NCBI GenBank assembly: GCA_024400935.1
Contig: JAKSLZ010000010.1
Coordinates: 1 to 52,637, forward strand
DNA length: 52,637 bases
Direction: 5' to 3'
DNA from: Muribaculaceae bacterium
GTDB lineage: Bacteria > Bacteroidota > Bacteroidia > Bacteroidales > Muribaculaceae
Shown here piece after piece: positions 44,494-52,637 of the stretch. Positions within the stretch are counted from its first letter, which is position 1; each line of letters starts with the position of its first letter. The notes beneath the pieces are model-generated. The model made no database searches. It was not told where the DNA came from and was given only the letters and a program-made list of their open reading frames with translations. The position numbers were made by a program, and so were the translations under genes.

Positions 44494-46416
44494 TTATTTG
44501 TTGTGCTCGAGGTAGGTGTAGCCGTAGAGGCCTGAGCGGTAGTTGCGCACAAACTCGTTGCCCTCTTCGCTGGTGATCTTGCCAGAGCGTATTGACTCGG
44601 TTACCCACATCTCGACGTTGCGCACCAGCTGCTTGGGACTGAACTGCACGTAGTCGAGCACCTCGGCAACGGTCTCGCCGTCAATGACCTGGTTGATCTC
44701 GTAGTGGTCCTTATAGACATCGATGTGCACCGCATTAGTGTCGCCAAAGAGGTTGTGCATGTCGCCCAGAATCTCCTGATAAGCACCCACGAGGAACACG
44801 CCCAGGTAGTAGGGCTCGCCCTCCTTGAGGGCATGCACGGGCAGTGAGTGGGTGATGCCGCGCGGCGAGATGAAGTTGGCAATCTTGCCGTCGCTGTCGC
44901 AGGTGATGTCCTGCACGGTGGCATGGTGGTTGGGCTGCTCATTGAGGCGCTGCAGCGGTACCACGGGGAACACCTGGTCGATGGCCCAAGAGTCAGGCAG
45001 CGACTGGAACAGGGAGAAGTTGCAGAAGTACTTCTCGGGCAGCATCTTAGAGACGCTGTTGAGCTCCTCGGGGGCATGCTTCATGTCGTTGACGATAGAG
45101 TTGACGTCGCGTGCCACACTCCAGAAGAGCTTCTCTACCATGGCGCGTGTGCGCAGGTCGATGAGGCCCAGCGAGAAGCGGTCAAGCGCCTCTTCGCGTA
45201 TCTGCAGCGCGTCGTGCCAGTCCTCGAGCAGACGTGCCTTGTTGATCTTGTCCCAAATCTCATACATGTCGCGCACCAGTTCATCGTCATCGGGAGTGAC
45301 GCTGTCTTTCTCCTCGTCCCATCGAGGCAGCTCGGCGGTCTCCAGCACGTTCATCACCAGCACGCTGTGGTGGGCAGTGAGTGAGCGTCCGCTCTCGTTG
45401 ATGATGTTGGGGTGGGGCATGTCGTTCTTGTTGCAGGCGTCGACAAATGTGTAAACGGCATCGTTGACATACTCCTGGATAGAGTAGTTCATTGAGTAGC
45501 CGCTGGCGCTGTTGCGTGTGCCGTCATAGTCCACACCCAGTCCGCCGCCTATGTCGATGAAGTCAACGTTGTAGCCCAGCTTGATGAGCTGCACATAGAA
45601 CTGCGAAGCCTCTCGCAGGGCGTTCTTGATGCGGCGTATCTTGGTGATCTGGCTGCCTATGTGGAAGTGGATGAGCTTGAGGCAGTCGACCATGTCGTTG
45701 CTCTTGAGGTAGTCGAGGGCCGAGAACAGCTCGCTGGTGTTGAGTCCAAACTTGCTGCGGTCGCCTCCGCTCTCTTCCCACTTGCCGCTGCCGCTGCTCG
45801 AGAGCTTGATGCGGATGCCTATGTTGGGCCTGATGCCCAGTCGCTTGGCAATGGTGTTGATGAGCACCAGCTCGTTGAGTTTTTCCACCACGAGGTATAT
45901 GCGGCGGCCCATCTTCTGTGCCAGCAGGGCGAGTTCAACATATCCCTCGTCCTTGTATCCGTTGCAAATGATGAGCGAGTTAGCGCTGATGTCGGCCATG
46001 TTGATGGCGAGCACCGCGTGGAGCTCGGGCTTAGAACCTGCTTCGAGGCCTATGTTGAACTTCTTGCCGTGTCCCACGATTTCCTCCACCACCTGTCGCA
46101 TCTGGTTCACCTTGATGGGGTAGATGACAAAGTTCTGTCCGGTGTATTCATACTCCTTGGCTGCTCGTTTGAAGCAGCTGGCAAGCTTCTCGATGCGGTT
46201 GTCAAGGATGTCGGGGAATCGCAGCAGGATGGGTGCAGTGATGTTGCGCGTGTGCAGCTCGTCCATCACGTCCACCAGGTCCACGGGAACGCAGCTCTGC
46301 TTGGGAGTCACGGTCATGTGTCCGCGGTCATTGATTGAGAAATATTTCAAACCCCATCCATTGATGTTGTAAAGCTCGGCGCTGTCCTCGATGCGCCACT
46401 TGTTGATGCTAGCCAC
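44494..46416 (-). CDS. speA: Biosynthetic arginine decarboxylase
   Basis: Encodes 640 residues. It converts arginine to agmatine, the first step of one polyamine route, using PLP. Lys102 in IYPIKVNQMR is the expected PLP lysine. Other marks are GLEAGSKPEL, IGIRIKLSSSGSGKWEESGG, LIHFHIGSQI, FIDIGGGLGVDYDGT and the C-terminal HIDVYKDHYEINQVIDGETV. Full length. It has its own promoter, divergent from the L,D-transpeptidase genes. Confidence 0.95.
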   Translation of the reverse strand: MASINKWRIEDSAELYNINGWGLKYFSINDRGHMTVTPKQSCVPVDLVDVMDELHTRNITAPILLRFPDILDNRIEKLASCFKRAAKEYEYTGQNFVIYPIKVNQMRQVVEEIVGHGKKFNIGLEAGSKPELHAVLAINMADISANSLIICNGYKDEGYVELALLAQKMGRRIYLVVEKLNELVLINTIAKRLGIRPNIGIRIKLSSSGSGKWEESGGDRSKFGLNTSELFSALDYLKSNDMVDCLKLIHFHIGSQITKIRRIKNALREASQFYVQLIKLGYNVDFIDIGGGLGVDYDGTRNSASGYSMNYSIQEYVNDAVYTFVDACNKNDMPHPNIINESGRSLTAHHSVLVMNVLETAELPRWDEEKDSVTPDDDELVRDMYEIWDKINKARLLEDWHDALQIREEALDRFSLGLIDLRTRAMVEKLFWSVARDVNSIVNDMKHAPEELNSVSKMLPEKYFCNFSLFQSLPDSWAIDQVFPVVPLQRLNEQPNHHATVQDITCDSDGKIANFISPRGITHSLPVHALKEGEPYYLGVFLVGAYQEILGDMHNLFGDTNAVHIDVYKDHYEINQVIDGETVAEVLDYVQFSPKQLVRNVEMWVTESIRSGKITSEEGNEFVRNYRSGLYGYTYLEHNK

Positions 46417-46503
46417 TTGTTATGTATCGTTTTAGAGTGAATAAACTAAATTGGTCTCACAGGGGGTGGCGTGTGCGCATGCGCCCATAACGCCTAATTA
46501 GTG

Positions 46504-46535
46504 CAAAATTAGTGAAAAAAACGGAGCAATGCAAA
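46504..46535 (-). promoter_or_regulatory. Promoter of speA
   Basis: On the minus strand TTTG (complement of 46532-46535) and TAATTTTG (complement of 46504-46511) are 20 bp apart. The ATG at 46416 follows after a leader of about 80 bases. A second -7-like box TACCTTTG (complement of 46532-46539) overlaps the -33 element. Confidence 0.7.
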
Positions 46536-46583
46536 GGTAAAGTTCCTATTTTGCCAATATTTGTTTGAAAAAACGGTATAAAG

Positions 46584-46614
46584 TTGATTTTTTCGTTAAG
46601 TTTATATACCTTTG
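46584..46614 (+). promoter_or_regulatory. Promoter of the L,D-transpeptidase pair
   Basis: TTG at 46584-46586 and TACCTTTG at 46607-46614, 20 bp apart. ATG at 46644. Confidence 0.7.
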
Positions 46615-46643
46615 CATACTATATAAAACCATAACACAGGAAT

Positions 46644-47342
46644 ATGAAAAAGATATTGATGATAATGGCAGTGGCAGCAACATTTGGTGCCGCTGTGTGC
46701 GCACAGGACAACAGCTCTGTCGCAACTAGTGAAAGTGAAGCAGTTGCTGATGCTAATGCTAAAGAAGCAACCGTAGTAGATGCATCTACCGTGAGGTCTA
46801 AGAGTGACGTGTCACGCCACTACAATCCCGGCACAGTGGACAAGGGTAGCGAGTTCATCCTCATCAGCAAGAAGGACTGGCGCCTGTATGTGTATGGCAA
46901 GATTAACGGTGAGGAAGTGTTGCTGGCCAAGTATCCCTGCTGCTTGAGCAAGAACGAGGGTCAGAAACAGCGCTCAGGCGACATGAAGACTCCGTCGAGC
47001 TATCCCGGCAAGCCCTTTACCATCCAGCAGATTCAGGATGCATCGGGCTGGAAGCACAACTTCAAGGACGGCCGTGGCAGTATTCTGGCTTATGGCCACT
47101 GGTTCCTGCGCCTTAAGACTCCCGGTCACAGTGGCATAGGCATCCACGGCAGCACCAACAACGAGAACAGCGTTCCCGGACGTGCCAGCGAGGGATGCAT
47201 ACGTCTGCGCGACAAAGACATCATTGACCTCAAGACCCGCTATGCACGCGTGGGAATGCAGGTCATCATCCTTGACGAGAAGCAGGGCAGTCTCGACTTT
47301 GAGATTAAGGCTCATGCTAAGGCAGTGCCCGTAAAAGAGTAA
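46644..47342 (+). CDS. L,D-transpeptidase (YkuD domain), exported
   Basis: Encodes 232 residues with signal peptide MKKILMIMAVAATFGAAVCA, a low-complexity spacer rich in Ala/Ser/Glu, and a YkuD domain from about residue 68. His168 in GIHGSTNN and Cys185 in SEGCIRLRD form the catalytic site. Such enzymes make 3-3 crosslinks in peptidoglycan or attach proteins to it. It is followed after 33 bp by a paralogue that is a lipoprotein. Confidence 0.93.
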   Translation: MKKILMIMAVAATFGAAVCAQDNSSVATSESEAVADANAKEATVVDASTVRSKSDVSRHYNPGTVDKGSEFILISKKDWRLYVYGKINGEEVLLAKYPCCLSKNEGQKQRSGDMKTPSSYPGKPFTIQQIQDASGWKHNFKDGRGSILAYGHWFLRLKTPGHSGIGIHGSTNNENSVPGRASEGCIRLRDKDIIDLKTRYARVGMQVIILDEKQGSLDFEIKAHAKAVPVKE

Positions 47343-47375
47343 TACAGAATCATAAAATAAGTTCAAAAAAAGAAG

Positions 47376-48011
47376 ATGAAACGTTTATTTAATTATGCAA
47401 TCGTTGCATGCGCAGCCATGATGACATTGAGCTGCGGCGGTAACAGCGACAATAAGGATAATGAAGGTAAAGACAGCGTGCAGCAGGAAGCTCAGGCCAA
47501 GGAAAACCGCAAGGCTCTCTACACTGGCCAGTATAGCAATGACAGCACGTTTATCGTCATCAGCAAGAAAGACCTCAACCTCACAGTATATGCCTCGGTT
47601 AACGGTGACACTTTGCCCGTGGCCGAGTTTCCCGTGTGCCTGAGTAAGGTGAAGGGACAGAAACAAGGTCCTGGCGACATGAAGACTCCCGAGAGCGAGC
47701 CCGGTGCTCCGTTCAAGATCATCCAGATTCAGGATGCATCAGATTGGGCACATGACTTTGGCGACGGTCGCGGCAGCATCCTGGCCTATGGCCACTGGTT
47801 CCTGCGTCTCGAGACTCCCGGCCACAGCGGCATAGGCATCCACGGCAGCACCAACAACGAGAACAGCGTTCCCGGACGTGCCAGTGAGGGTTGCATCCGT
47901 CTGCTCGACAAAGACATCATCACCCTCAAAGAGAAGTATGCCCATGTGGGTATGCCTGTTGTGATTAAGCAGGAAGAACAAGGTTTACTTGGATATGAAA
48001 TGGCTAAATAA
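47376..48011 (+). CDS. L,D-transpeptidase (YkuD domain), lipoprotein
   Basis: Encodes 211 residues. The lipobox TLSC (Cys20) directs lipid anchoring; a spacer of Asn/Asp/Lys-rich sequence follows. The YkuD domain carries His156 (GIHGSTNN) and Cys173 (SEGCIRLLD). It is a tandem paralogue of the preceding gene, with a different membrane attachment. A 56-bp stretch around the active site (47829-47884) is base-for-base identical to 47133-47188 in the first copy, while nearby sequence differs, which suggests gene conversion. Confidence 0.93.
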   Translation: MKRLFNYAIVACAAMMTLSCGGNSDNKDNEGKDSVQQEAQAKENRKALYTGQYSNDSTFIVISKKDLNLTVYASVNGDTLPVAEFPVCLSKVKGQKQGPGDMKTPESEPGAPFKIIQIQDASDWAHDFGDGRGSILAYGHWFLRLETPGHSGIGIHGSTNNENSVPGRASEGCIRLLDKDIITLKEKYAHVGMPVVIKQEEQGLLGYEMAK

Positions 48012-48041
48012 GTAAACGAGTTTGATACAGTATTGAAAAAT

Positions 48042-48087
48042 TAGGGTCCTGGGACGTAAAATTGCGTTTTGGGACCCTATTTTTTTA
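48042..48087 (+). terminator. Terminator of the L,D-transpeptidase pair
   Basis: TAGGGTCC (48042-48049) pairs with GGACCCTA (48072-48079), followed by a run of T. Confidence 0.85.
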
Positions 48088-48120
48088 CGCAAAAACCCCT
48101 TTTTAGTGTCTTTTTTTTCA

Positions 48121-48128
48121 TAACTTTG
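48121..48128 (+). promoter_or_regulatory. Promoter -7 box of the Ntn-hydrolase gene
   Basis: TAACTTTG, 60 bases before the ATG at 48189. The -33 region is T-rich. Confidence 0.6.
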
Positions 48129-48188
48129 CGGTGTTGAAATAAACCACACTATTGAAACAAATAACTTTTTTTAAAAAACAAAACGGAT

Positions 48189-49478
48189 ATGAAAACAAAA
48201 TCTTTAATACTGGCATCATTGCTGGCAACCACCGCACTATTCAATTCTTGCACTAGCAACACTGCAAGTAGCACTGCAACTAACGACGACAACCGCAGCA
48301 ACACCAAGATATGTGATTATCTTTATGCGGTAGAGTATGACGACTATGACTTTGACGCTGCTCACGAGGCGATGAGCAAGATGTTCAAGCCCGCTAATGC
48401 AGCCTGTACCGAGGTGCGCCGCGGCAACTTCGTGGGTCGCAACCTCGACTGGTACATCAATGACCAGGCAGCTGCAGTTCTCAAGATCAACCACAGCGAC
48501 AAGCACCTTGCCTCTATAGGTATGGTGGGAGCAAATCCCTTGTTCACCGAGGAACTTGCTGCCGCTGGCGACACTTGCAACAGAGTATATGCAACGCTTC
48601 CCCTGAGCACCTGCGACGGTATCAACGAGTGCGGTGTATATATCGGTGTTAACGTGATGCCCACCGGCGAGACTTCGTTTGACAAGAACACTTGGGAATA
48701 TGGCAAGTGGGGACACGGTGCTGCTAACACCAACCCCGGCGCTGAGAAGTCTTACATCGTCTCAGTCCTGACCCGCGTTGTTCTTGACAACGCTCACAGC
48801 GTGGCCGAGGCTAAGCAGATCATCGACTCTATCAACTGGTATGAGCCCGTCAACTTCCCCCACAAGGGCGAGTCACAGTCATTCCACTGGCTGCTGTGTG
48901 ACAGCACCACCAGCTGTGTGCTCGAGTTCCTCGACAACAAGCCCTGCTACACCGAGACTACCGAGATCAACAAGCCCTCTTACGCTACCATCATGACCAA
49001 CTTCACTAACAAACTGATGGCCGACAAGCAGATGATGCAGGACGGAGCACAGGGCTATGAGCGCTACGACGTGATCAAGGCCAACTATGATGCAACTCCC
49101 GCCACCTTAGAGGGCATGCAGGACCTCATGAGTAAGGCTTGGTTCACATTGGCTTACACCAAGGACATCAAGGATCCCGGCTTCTTCCATACCGACTATG
49201 CTAACAACAGCGCCATCAAGGCCAGCGAGGTTTACAAGAACCCCGACGTGCTCAATAACGAGGCATTTGTTAAGGAAGTTGAGACTGGTAAAGCCAACTT
49301 CGCTGACAAGTCACAGTGGCACAAGAAAGACTGCACGCTGTGGTACACCACCCACACCAGCGCTTACGACTTGTCAAAGCGTGAGTTCAACGTGCTCGTT
49401 CACGAGGGTCTCGACGGCCAGAAGGAATGGTACCACGTGACAATGGACAGCCACTTCGTTAAGCCACTTGCTAAATAA
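48189..49478 (+). CDS. Choloylglycine hydrolase-like Ntn-hydrolase lipoprotein
   Basis: Encodes 429 residues. The lipobox FNSC (Cys21) suggests lipid anchoring. ANAACTEVRRGNFVGRNLDWYI has the pattern of a linear-amide Ntn-hydrolase, with Cys73 as likely nucleophile and the R-N-x-D-W segment behind it; GINECGVYIGVNVM and FHWLLCDSTTSCVLEF also fit the choloylglycine hydrolase/NAAA-like fold. An Ntn nucleophile must be N-terminal, so cleavage before Cys73 would be needed, which would release the enzyme from its lipid anchor (inference). Substrate (bile salts, N-acyl amides or penicillins) cannot be told. Monocistronic. Confidence 0.82.
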   Translation: MKTKSLILASLLATTALFNSCTSNTASSTATNDDNRSNTKICDYLYAVEYDDYDFDAAHEAMSKMFKPANAACTEVRRGNFVGRNLDWYINDQAAAVLKINHSDKHLASIGMVGANPLFTEELAAAGDTCNRVYATLPLSTCDGINECGVYIGVNVMPTGETSFDKNTWEYGKWGHGAANTNPGAEKSYIVSVLTRVVLDNAHSVAEAKQIIDSINWYEPVNFPHKGESQSFHWLLCDSTTSCVLEFLDNKPCYTETTEINKPSYATIMTNFTNKLMADKQMMQDGAQGYERYDVIKANYDATPATLEGMQDLMSKAWFTLAYTKDIKDPGFFHTDYANNSAIKASEVYKNPDVLNNEAFVKEVETGKANFADKSQWHKKDCTLWYTTHTSAYDLSKREFNVLVHEGLDGQKEWYHVTMDSHFVKPLAK

Positions 49479-49520
49479 TAAACTTTAATGATGCTTCAAG
49501 AAATATTTTAGACAACTCTT

Positions 49521-49565
49521 ATACCCTGGTATAGCATTCACTACTATAACAGGGTATTTTTTTAA
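49521..49565 (+). terminator. Terminator of the Ntn-hydrolase gene
   Basis: ATACCCTG (49521-49528) pairs with CAGGGTAT (49550-49557) and is followed by a T-run; inner TATAG/CTATA pairing extends the stem. Confidence 0.88.
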
Positions 49566-49604
49566 TATCACTTAAAATCTTATGACATAATGAGTTTTTT
49601 TTAT

Positions 49605-49612
49605 TAAATTTG
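49605..49612 (+). promoter_or_regulatory. Promoter -7 box before the miniature gene
   Basis: TAAATTTG, matching TAnnTTTG, 48 bases before the ATG at 49660. It may also serve the lipase gene further downstream. Confidence 0.55.
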
Positions 49613-49659
49613 CAAAACCAACACTTTTCTTGAAATTTTACATATTTTATAAATAATCT

Positions 49660-49830
49660 ATGAAAAAATTATTTTTATCAACAGCACTGCCAGCCTTTCT
49701 CGCGGCATTGATGTGGCCACAGGCCGCCATTGCCATTGAGCGAGATGCCGACGGCCCCACCATCGAGAATTGTAACAGCAACGTTGTTATCAATGCCACC
49801 CGGGTGTTACAGTCAAGTAACATAATATAA
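49660..49830 (+). pseudogene. Internally deleted miniature of the GLUG/BspA-like surface gene
   Basis: A 56-codon frame. It starts MKKLFLSTALPAFLAALMWP and continues through AIERDADGPTIENCNSNVVI to NATRVLQSSNII. The full gene at 51235 has the same signal region (FLAALMWPLSAHAIERD), and about 100 residues later PTIENCNSNATINA. Here the two segments are joined in frame, and the sequence diverges after INA. It is therefore a remnant produced by internal deletion and 3' truncation, or a translated mini-protein. Promoter, start codon and signal peptide are intact. Confidence 0.8.
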
Positions 49831-49843
49831 CATTAAACATCAC

Positions 49844-49877
49844 CACTATATGACATCTGATTTGATGCCATATAGTG
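49844..49877 (+). other. Hairpin between the miniature gene and the lipase gene
   Basis: CACTATATGACATC (49844-49857) pairs with GATGCCATATAGTG (49864-49877) with one mismatch. No T-run follows, so it is more likely an RNA-stabilising or regulatory hairpin than a terminator. Confidence 0.55.
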
Positions 49878-49931
49878 CTGTATTATTACTGATAACAATA
49901 TTATAATCACTATATAAAACTTATTGACAAG

Positions 49932-51182
49932 ATGCATAAAATTCACTTATTCTCTTACTTGCTCATACTTGCAGCGGTCCTTTCTTTTGCAACTTCATGT
50001 TCAGAAAACGACGGCCCCGATTTTCCCAAACGTGATTATGAACTTAACCCCAAGCTGACAAAAACCCTCCACAAGCGCGCACTGTATGACGAGAAGGTTG
50101 ACGACCTGCTCAACCTGTGGGTTTACCAGTATGTGTTTGAATACAACAGCGTGGGGCCCGACATGAAGACACCAGTGCGACTCACAGGTGTCATCACCAT
50201 GAATCCCGCCGTATATAACCGCGAGGTGGAGCCCAAGGACCTGATGCTCTACAACGAGTTCACCACTGCCAAGCACGGAGAACGCACGTCGGAAGACGAA
50301 TTCCAGGACTTGGCACTGTATATGAACAAACTCCACAACGGCATCGCAATCTCAGCCGACCTCTATGGATGGACACTCACCGAGGACAAGCCACAGGCCT
50401 ACTGCTGCACACACATCACGGCACAGGAAACAATGGACTGCTGGGATGCTGCAATGGAAATTCTCAAAGATCTCAATTACAATGTTGATGGCCTTCCCAT
50501 CTATAACGTGGGTTACTCAAGCGGTGCGCTCGATGCAATGGCAATGCAGCGCTACGTTGATGCCTACCGCCCCGACATCGAGTTCAAGGCAACCATGGTG
50601 GGCGGCGGCCCGTATGACCTCGAGGCAATATACAAGAACTACGTTGAGACCGACACCACAGGCTACATCTGCGCCCTGCCGCTGATGATTGTCGCCTACA
50701 AGGAAACATTCAACATGCCATTTGACTACAAGGACATCTTCAAGGAACCACTGGCAAGCAACATCCAGCCCTGGATTCTCTCTAAGGACTACGGCACATG
50801 GGACATCAATGGCCTCATCGGTACCGAGAAGCACATTAGCGAGGTGCTCACTCCCGAGGCTTGCAACCTCAACTCGCCGCTCTCGCAAATGATTATCAAG
50901 AAGTTCCGTGAAAACTCTGTTTGCGGCACTGGACAGACATGGCAACCTAACACCAAAACCAAGTACTTTGTGTATCACTCGACTGCCGACTCTTACATCA
51001 CTCACGAGGTGGGCATCGAGATGGCCGACTACCTGAAGTCTAAGGGATGCGACGTCACCACTGACTTCAAAGACGATGGCGACCACGTGCGCAACGGCAT
51101 CCTCTACTTCACCGCCGAGTGCCTCTTGATAATGGCCGGCCAAAAGTTTGAGATACCCGAAGGTACCGTTATCGATTACTAA
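49932..51182 (+). CDS. Alpha/beta hydrolase (secreted lipase-like) lipoprotein
   Basis: Encodes 416 residues. The lipobox ATSC (Cys23) predicts lipid anchoring. The nucleophile elbow is Ser196 in GYSSG; Asp353 (STADSYITHE) and His385 (DDGDHVRNG) complete the triad. Layout and the late Asp/His pair resemble the secretory lipase/esterase family of alpha/beta hydrolases. The substrate is probably an ester, on present evidence only from the fold. The gene lies between the miniature and the full copy of the GLUG/BspA-like gene. Confidence 0.87.
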   Translation: MHKIHLFSYLLILAAVLSFATSCSENDGPDFPKRDYELNPKLTKTLHKRALYDEKVDDLLNLWVYQYVFEYNSVGPDMKTPVRLTGVITMNPAVYNREVEPKDLMLYNEFTTAKHGERTSEDEFQDLALYMNKLHNGIAISADLYGWTLTEDKPQAYCCTHITAQETMDCWDAAMEILKDLNYNVDGLPIYNVGYSSGALDAMAMQRYVDAYRPDIEFKATMVGGGPYDLEAIYKNYVETDTTGYICALPLMIVAYKETFNMPFDYKDIFKEPLASNIQPWILSKDYGTWDINGLIGTEKHISEVLTPEACNLNSPLSQMIIKKFRENSVCGTGQTWQPNTKTKYFVYHSTADSYITHEVGIEMADYLKSKGCDVTTDFKDDGDHVRNGILYFTAECLLIMAGQKFEIPEGTVIDY

Positions 51183-51234
51183 AATTGCCGTCCCCAACTG
51201 TAAAAAGAAAAAAACATATTAATTGTAAGTATAT

Positions 51235-52637
51235 ATGAAAAAAGAAATTAAATTATTTATGCTGTCGGGATTTCTCGCGGCGTTGATGTGGCCGCTGAGT
51301 GCCCATGCCATTGAGCGAGATAGCGTGGGCGTCTACCTCATCGGGTCCACCGCCGACTATGAGGAGTTTTGTGATGTGGTTAACAAGGGTGACACCTACG
51401 TCTCGGCTCGTGTGACTGCTGACGGCATCAACGTTAACCGCAGTATTGGTGTTGGCGACCGCGAATACCACTTCCGTGGCAAGTTTGACGGTCAGGGACA
51501 CACCATGACCCTTAACGGAGTCCCATTGTTTGAGAATACCCAGCATGGAAGTGTTATCAGCAATGTGAACCTCACCGGCAGTATCAGCGCCACCGGCGAG
51601 TATGCCGGGTCGCTCGTTGCCCATGCCGTGAGCCCCACAATCGAGAATTGTAATAGTAACGCCACTATCAATGCCGCCGGCGCAAGCAAAGCGGGCGGTC
51701 TTGTGGGCAGCAGCCGTGGAACCGCAATCCTCAACGGCAGTTCGTTTACCGGTCAAGTCTCCGGCGCCGAAGAGAATGCCGGACTCATAGGCTGGAACCA
51801 GCACACCGCCATCATCAGGGGATGCCAAGCCACTGGCGTGCAATCCCTCGCCGGCAACCTCAAGGAGGGTGCCAACATTGTGGAGAACACCATGCTGGGC
51901 GACTACGAGGTGGCAATGGCACTTGAAGCTCCTGCCCAGGCAACCGACAGCGTTAGCGCGTCGATGAGGGCTAAGGTAGCTCCCATGGCTGGTACCATCA
52001 GCGCCAGCATTGACGGTATAGACTATTCGTTAGGCTCGGGCTCGGGCACCGCGACTGTGGTCAACGTGAATCCCAACTTAACTTCAGTGAAAGTACCTCC
52101 CACAGTTACGTATAACGGTGTGGAATATACCGTGAATAATGTGAAATCAATGAACGGCGGTAAAAAAATGGAAAGTGTTGAAATTCCGAATACCGTAAAT
52201 AAAATTGAAAACGATGCATTCCATGATTGTACAAATCTGCAGGATGTCATCTTTGCCGACGGCAGCACAACACTGGCTCTGGGATTTAATGACTACCCCG
52301 TATTTGACGAACAGTTGTTTGAGTACTGCCCCATATATTATGTGTATATAGGCCGCAATCTCTCTTGGAACAAAGACGAAGACCCGCCATTTCAAACCAG
52401 GAAAAAACTGAAAATGATCGATTTTGGTCCTCGCGTGACCGTCGTGGGAAACAGCAACGGAGGGTCGAGTGGCGAAAGCGAACTTTTCGACGACTGTGAT
52501 CATGTAGAGATATATTACTTCTATGGTGATGAGCAAAGCCTTGGCACCGAAGTCACATTCTACTGCTGCGAAGGCTTGGCGAACGCTACTCAAGCTTACA
52601 TCAGCCGCGACCTCAAGGCAAGCAAGTACACCGAGTA
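51235..52637 (+). CDS. BspA-like surface protein with GLUG and LRR_5 repeats, 3' partial
   Basis: 467 codons are visible before the window ends. The signal peptide is MKKEIKLFMLSGFLAALMWP followed by LSAHA. Residues about 60-210 contain GLUG-type repeats (FRGKFDGQGHTMTL, GSISATGEYAGSLVAHA, INAAGASKAGGLVGSS, GQVSGAEENAGLIGWN). From about residue 300 come BspA-type leucine-rich repeats (MESVEIPNTVNKIENDAFHD then CTNLQDVIFADG). Such proteins are exported and bind host or microbial surfaces. The C-terminus, where a sorting signal would be, is outside the window. The upstream miniature is derived from this gene or a close relative. Confidence 0.88.
   Translation, partial: MKKEIKLFMLSGFLAALMWPLSAHAIERDSVGVYLIGSTADYEEFCDVVNKGDTYVSARVTADGINVNRSIGVGDREYHFRGKFDGQGHTMTLNGVPLFENTQHGSVISNVNLTGSISATGEYAGSLVAHAVSPTIENCNSNATINAAGASKAGGLVGSSRGTAILNGSSFTGQVSGAEENAGLIGWNQHTAIIRGCQATGVQSLAGNLKEGANIVENTMLGDYEVAMALEAPAQATDSVSASMRAKVAPMAGTISASIDGIDYSLGSGSGTATVVNVNPNLTSVKVPPTVTYNGVEYTVNNVKSMNGGKKMESVEIPNTVNKIENDAFHDCTNLQDVIFADGSTTLALGFNDYPVFDEQLFEYCPIYYVYIGRNLSWNKDEDPPFQTRKKLKMIDFGPRVTVVGNSNGGSSGESELFDDCDHVEIYYFYGDEQSLGTEVTFYCCEGLANATQAYISRDLKASKYTE

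Noticed and set aside
48237..48716. Minus-strand frame opposite the Ntn-hydrolase gene
   Set aside because: Shadow of a strong gene with promoter and terminator on the plus strand.

Overview
The window looks like a chromosomal segment of a Bacteroidales bacterium, most likely a member of the Muribaculaceae or a close relative. The evidence is the set of families present (PorU-like C25 peptidases, GldE, DUF3078 and DUF3108 proteins, Bacteroidetes-type lipoproteins, BspA-like repeats), the Bacteroidetes promoter signature TAnnTTTG in front of many genes, and a fairly high GC content in the core genes. Family placement is inference; no rRNA or tRNA gene is present.

Layout. Bases 1-117 hold the start of rplU (minus strand). 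Bases 288-15407 are a minus-strand run of six genes: one PorU-like C25 peptidase, then rex, a degenerate FAH-fold protein, and three further PorU-like C25 peptidases in tandem. Bases 15903-20954 are a plus-strand exporter operon: TolC-type outer membrane factor, HlyD-type adaptor and two ABC-2 permeases, with no ATPase. Bases 21335-24226 (minus) carry a DUF3108 protein, a C69 dipeptidase and a tiny lipoprotein. Bases 24480-34464 (plus) carry pyrG, yidC, a GH25 lysozyme, several small exported proteins and an exported C1B peptidase.

This last region is interrupted by accessory DNA. Two small AT-rich cassettes, one with a DUF4160/DUF2442 pair and one with a zeta-type toxin and partner, each sit directly behind a host gene. 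In both cases the last 45-51 bp of that host gene, ending exactly at the stop codon, is present a second time at the far end of the cassette. The offsets between copies are 964 and 965 bp, and nearly all differences between copies are synonymous. I consider this the most interesting signal in the window. Next to the second cassette lies a 1.7-kb block with a Y1 (RAYT/IS200-like) transposase and five copies of a multi-hairpin repeat.

Bases 37341-46416 carry an exported two-repeat protein with a sorting-type C-terminus, gldE, two tandem membrane-anchored AraC regulators, truA, a GxxExxY gene enclosed by 40-bp inverted repeats, and speA. Bases 46644-52637 carry two tandem L,D-transpeptidases, an Ntn-hydrolase lipoprotein, a lipase-like lipoprotein and a BspA/GLUG-type surface protein. 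A deleted miniature of the surface protein sits upstream of the lipase.

The functional theme of the core is the cell envelope: protein insertion (YidC), efflux, cell-wall remodelling, periplasmic peptidases and type IX-like surface export. The PorU-like proteins would process secreted substrates such as the product at 37341-38888.
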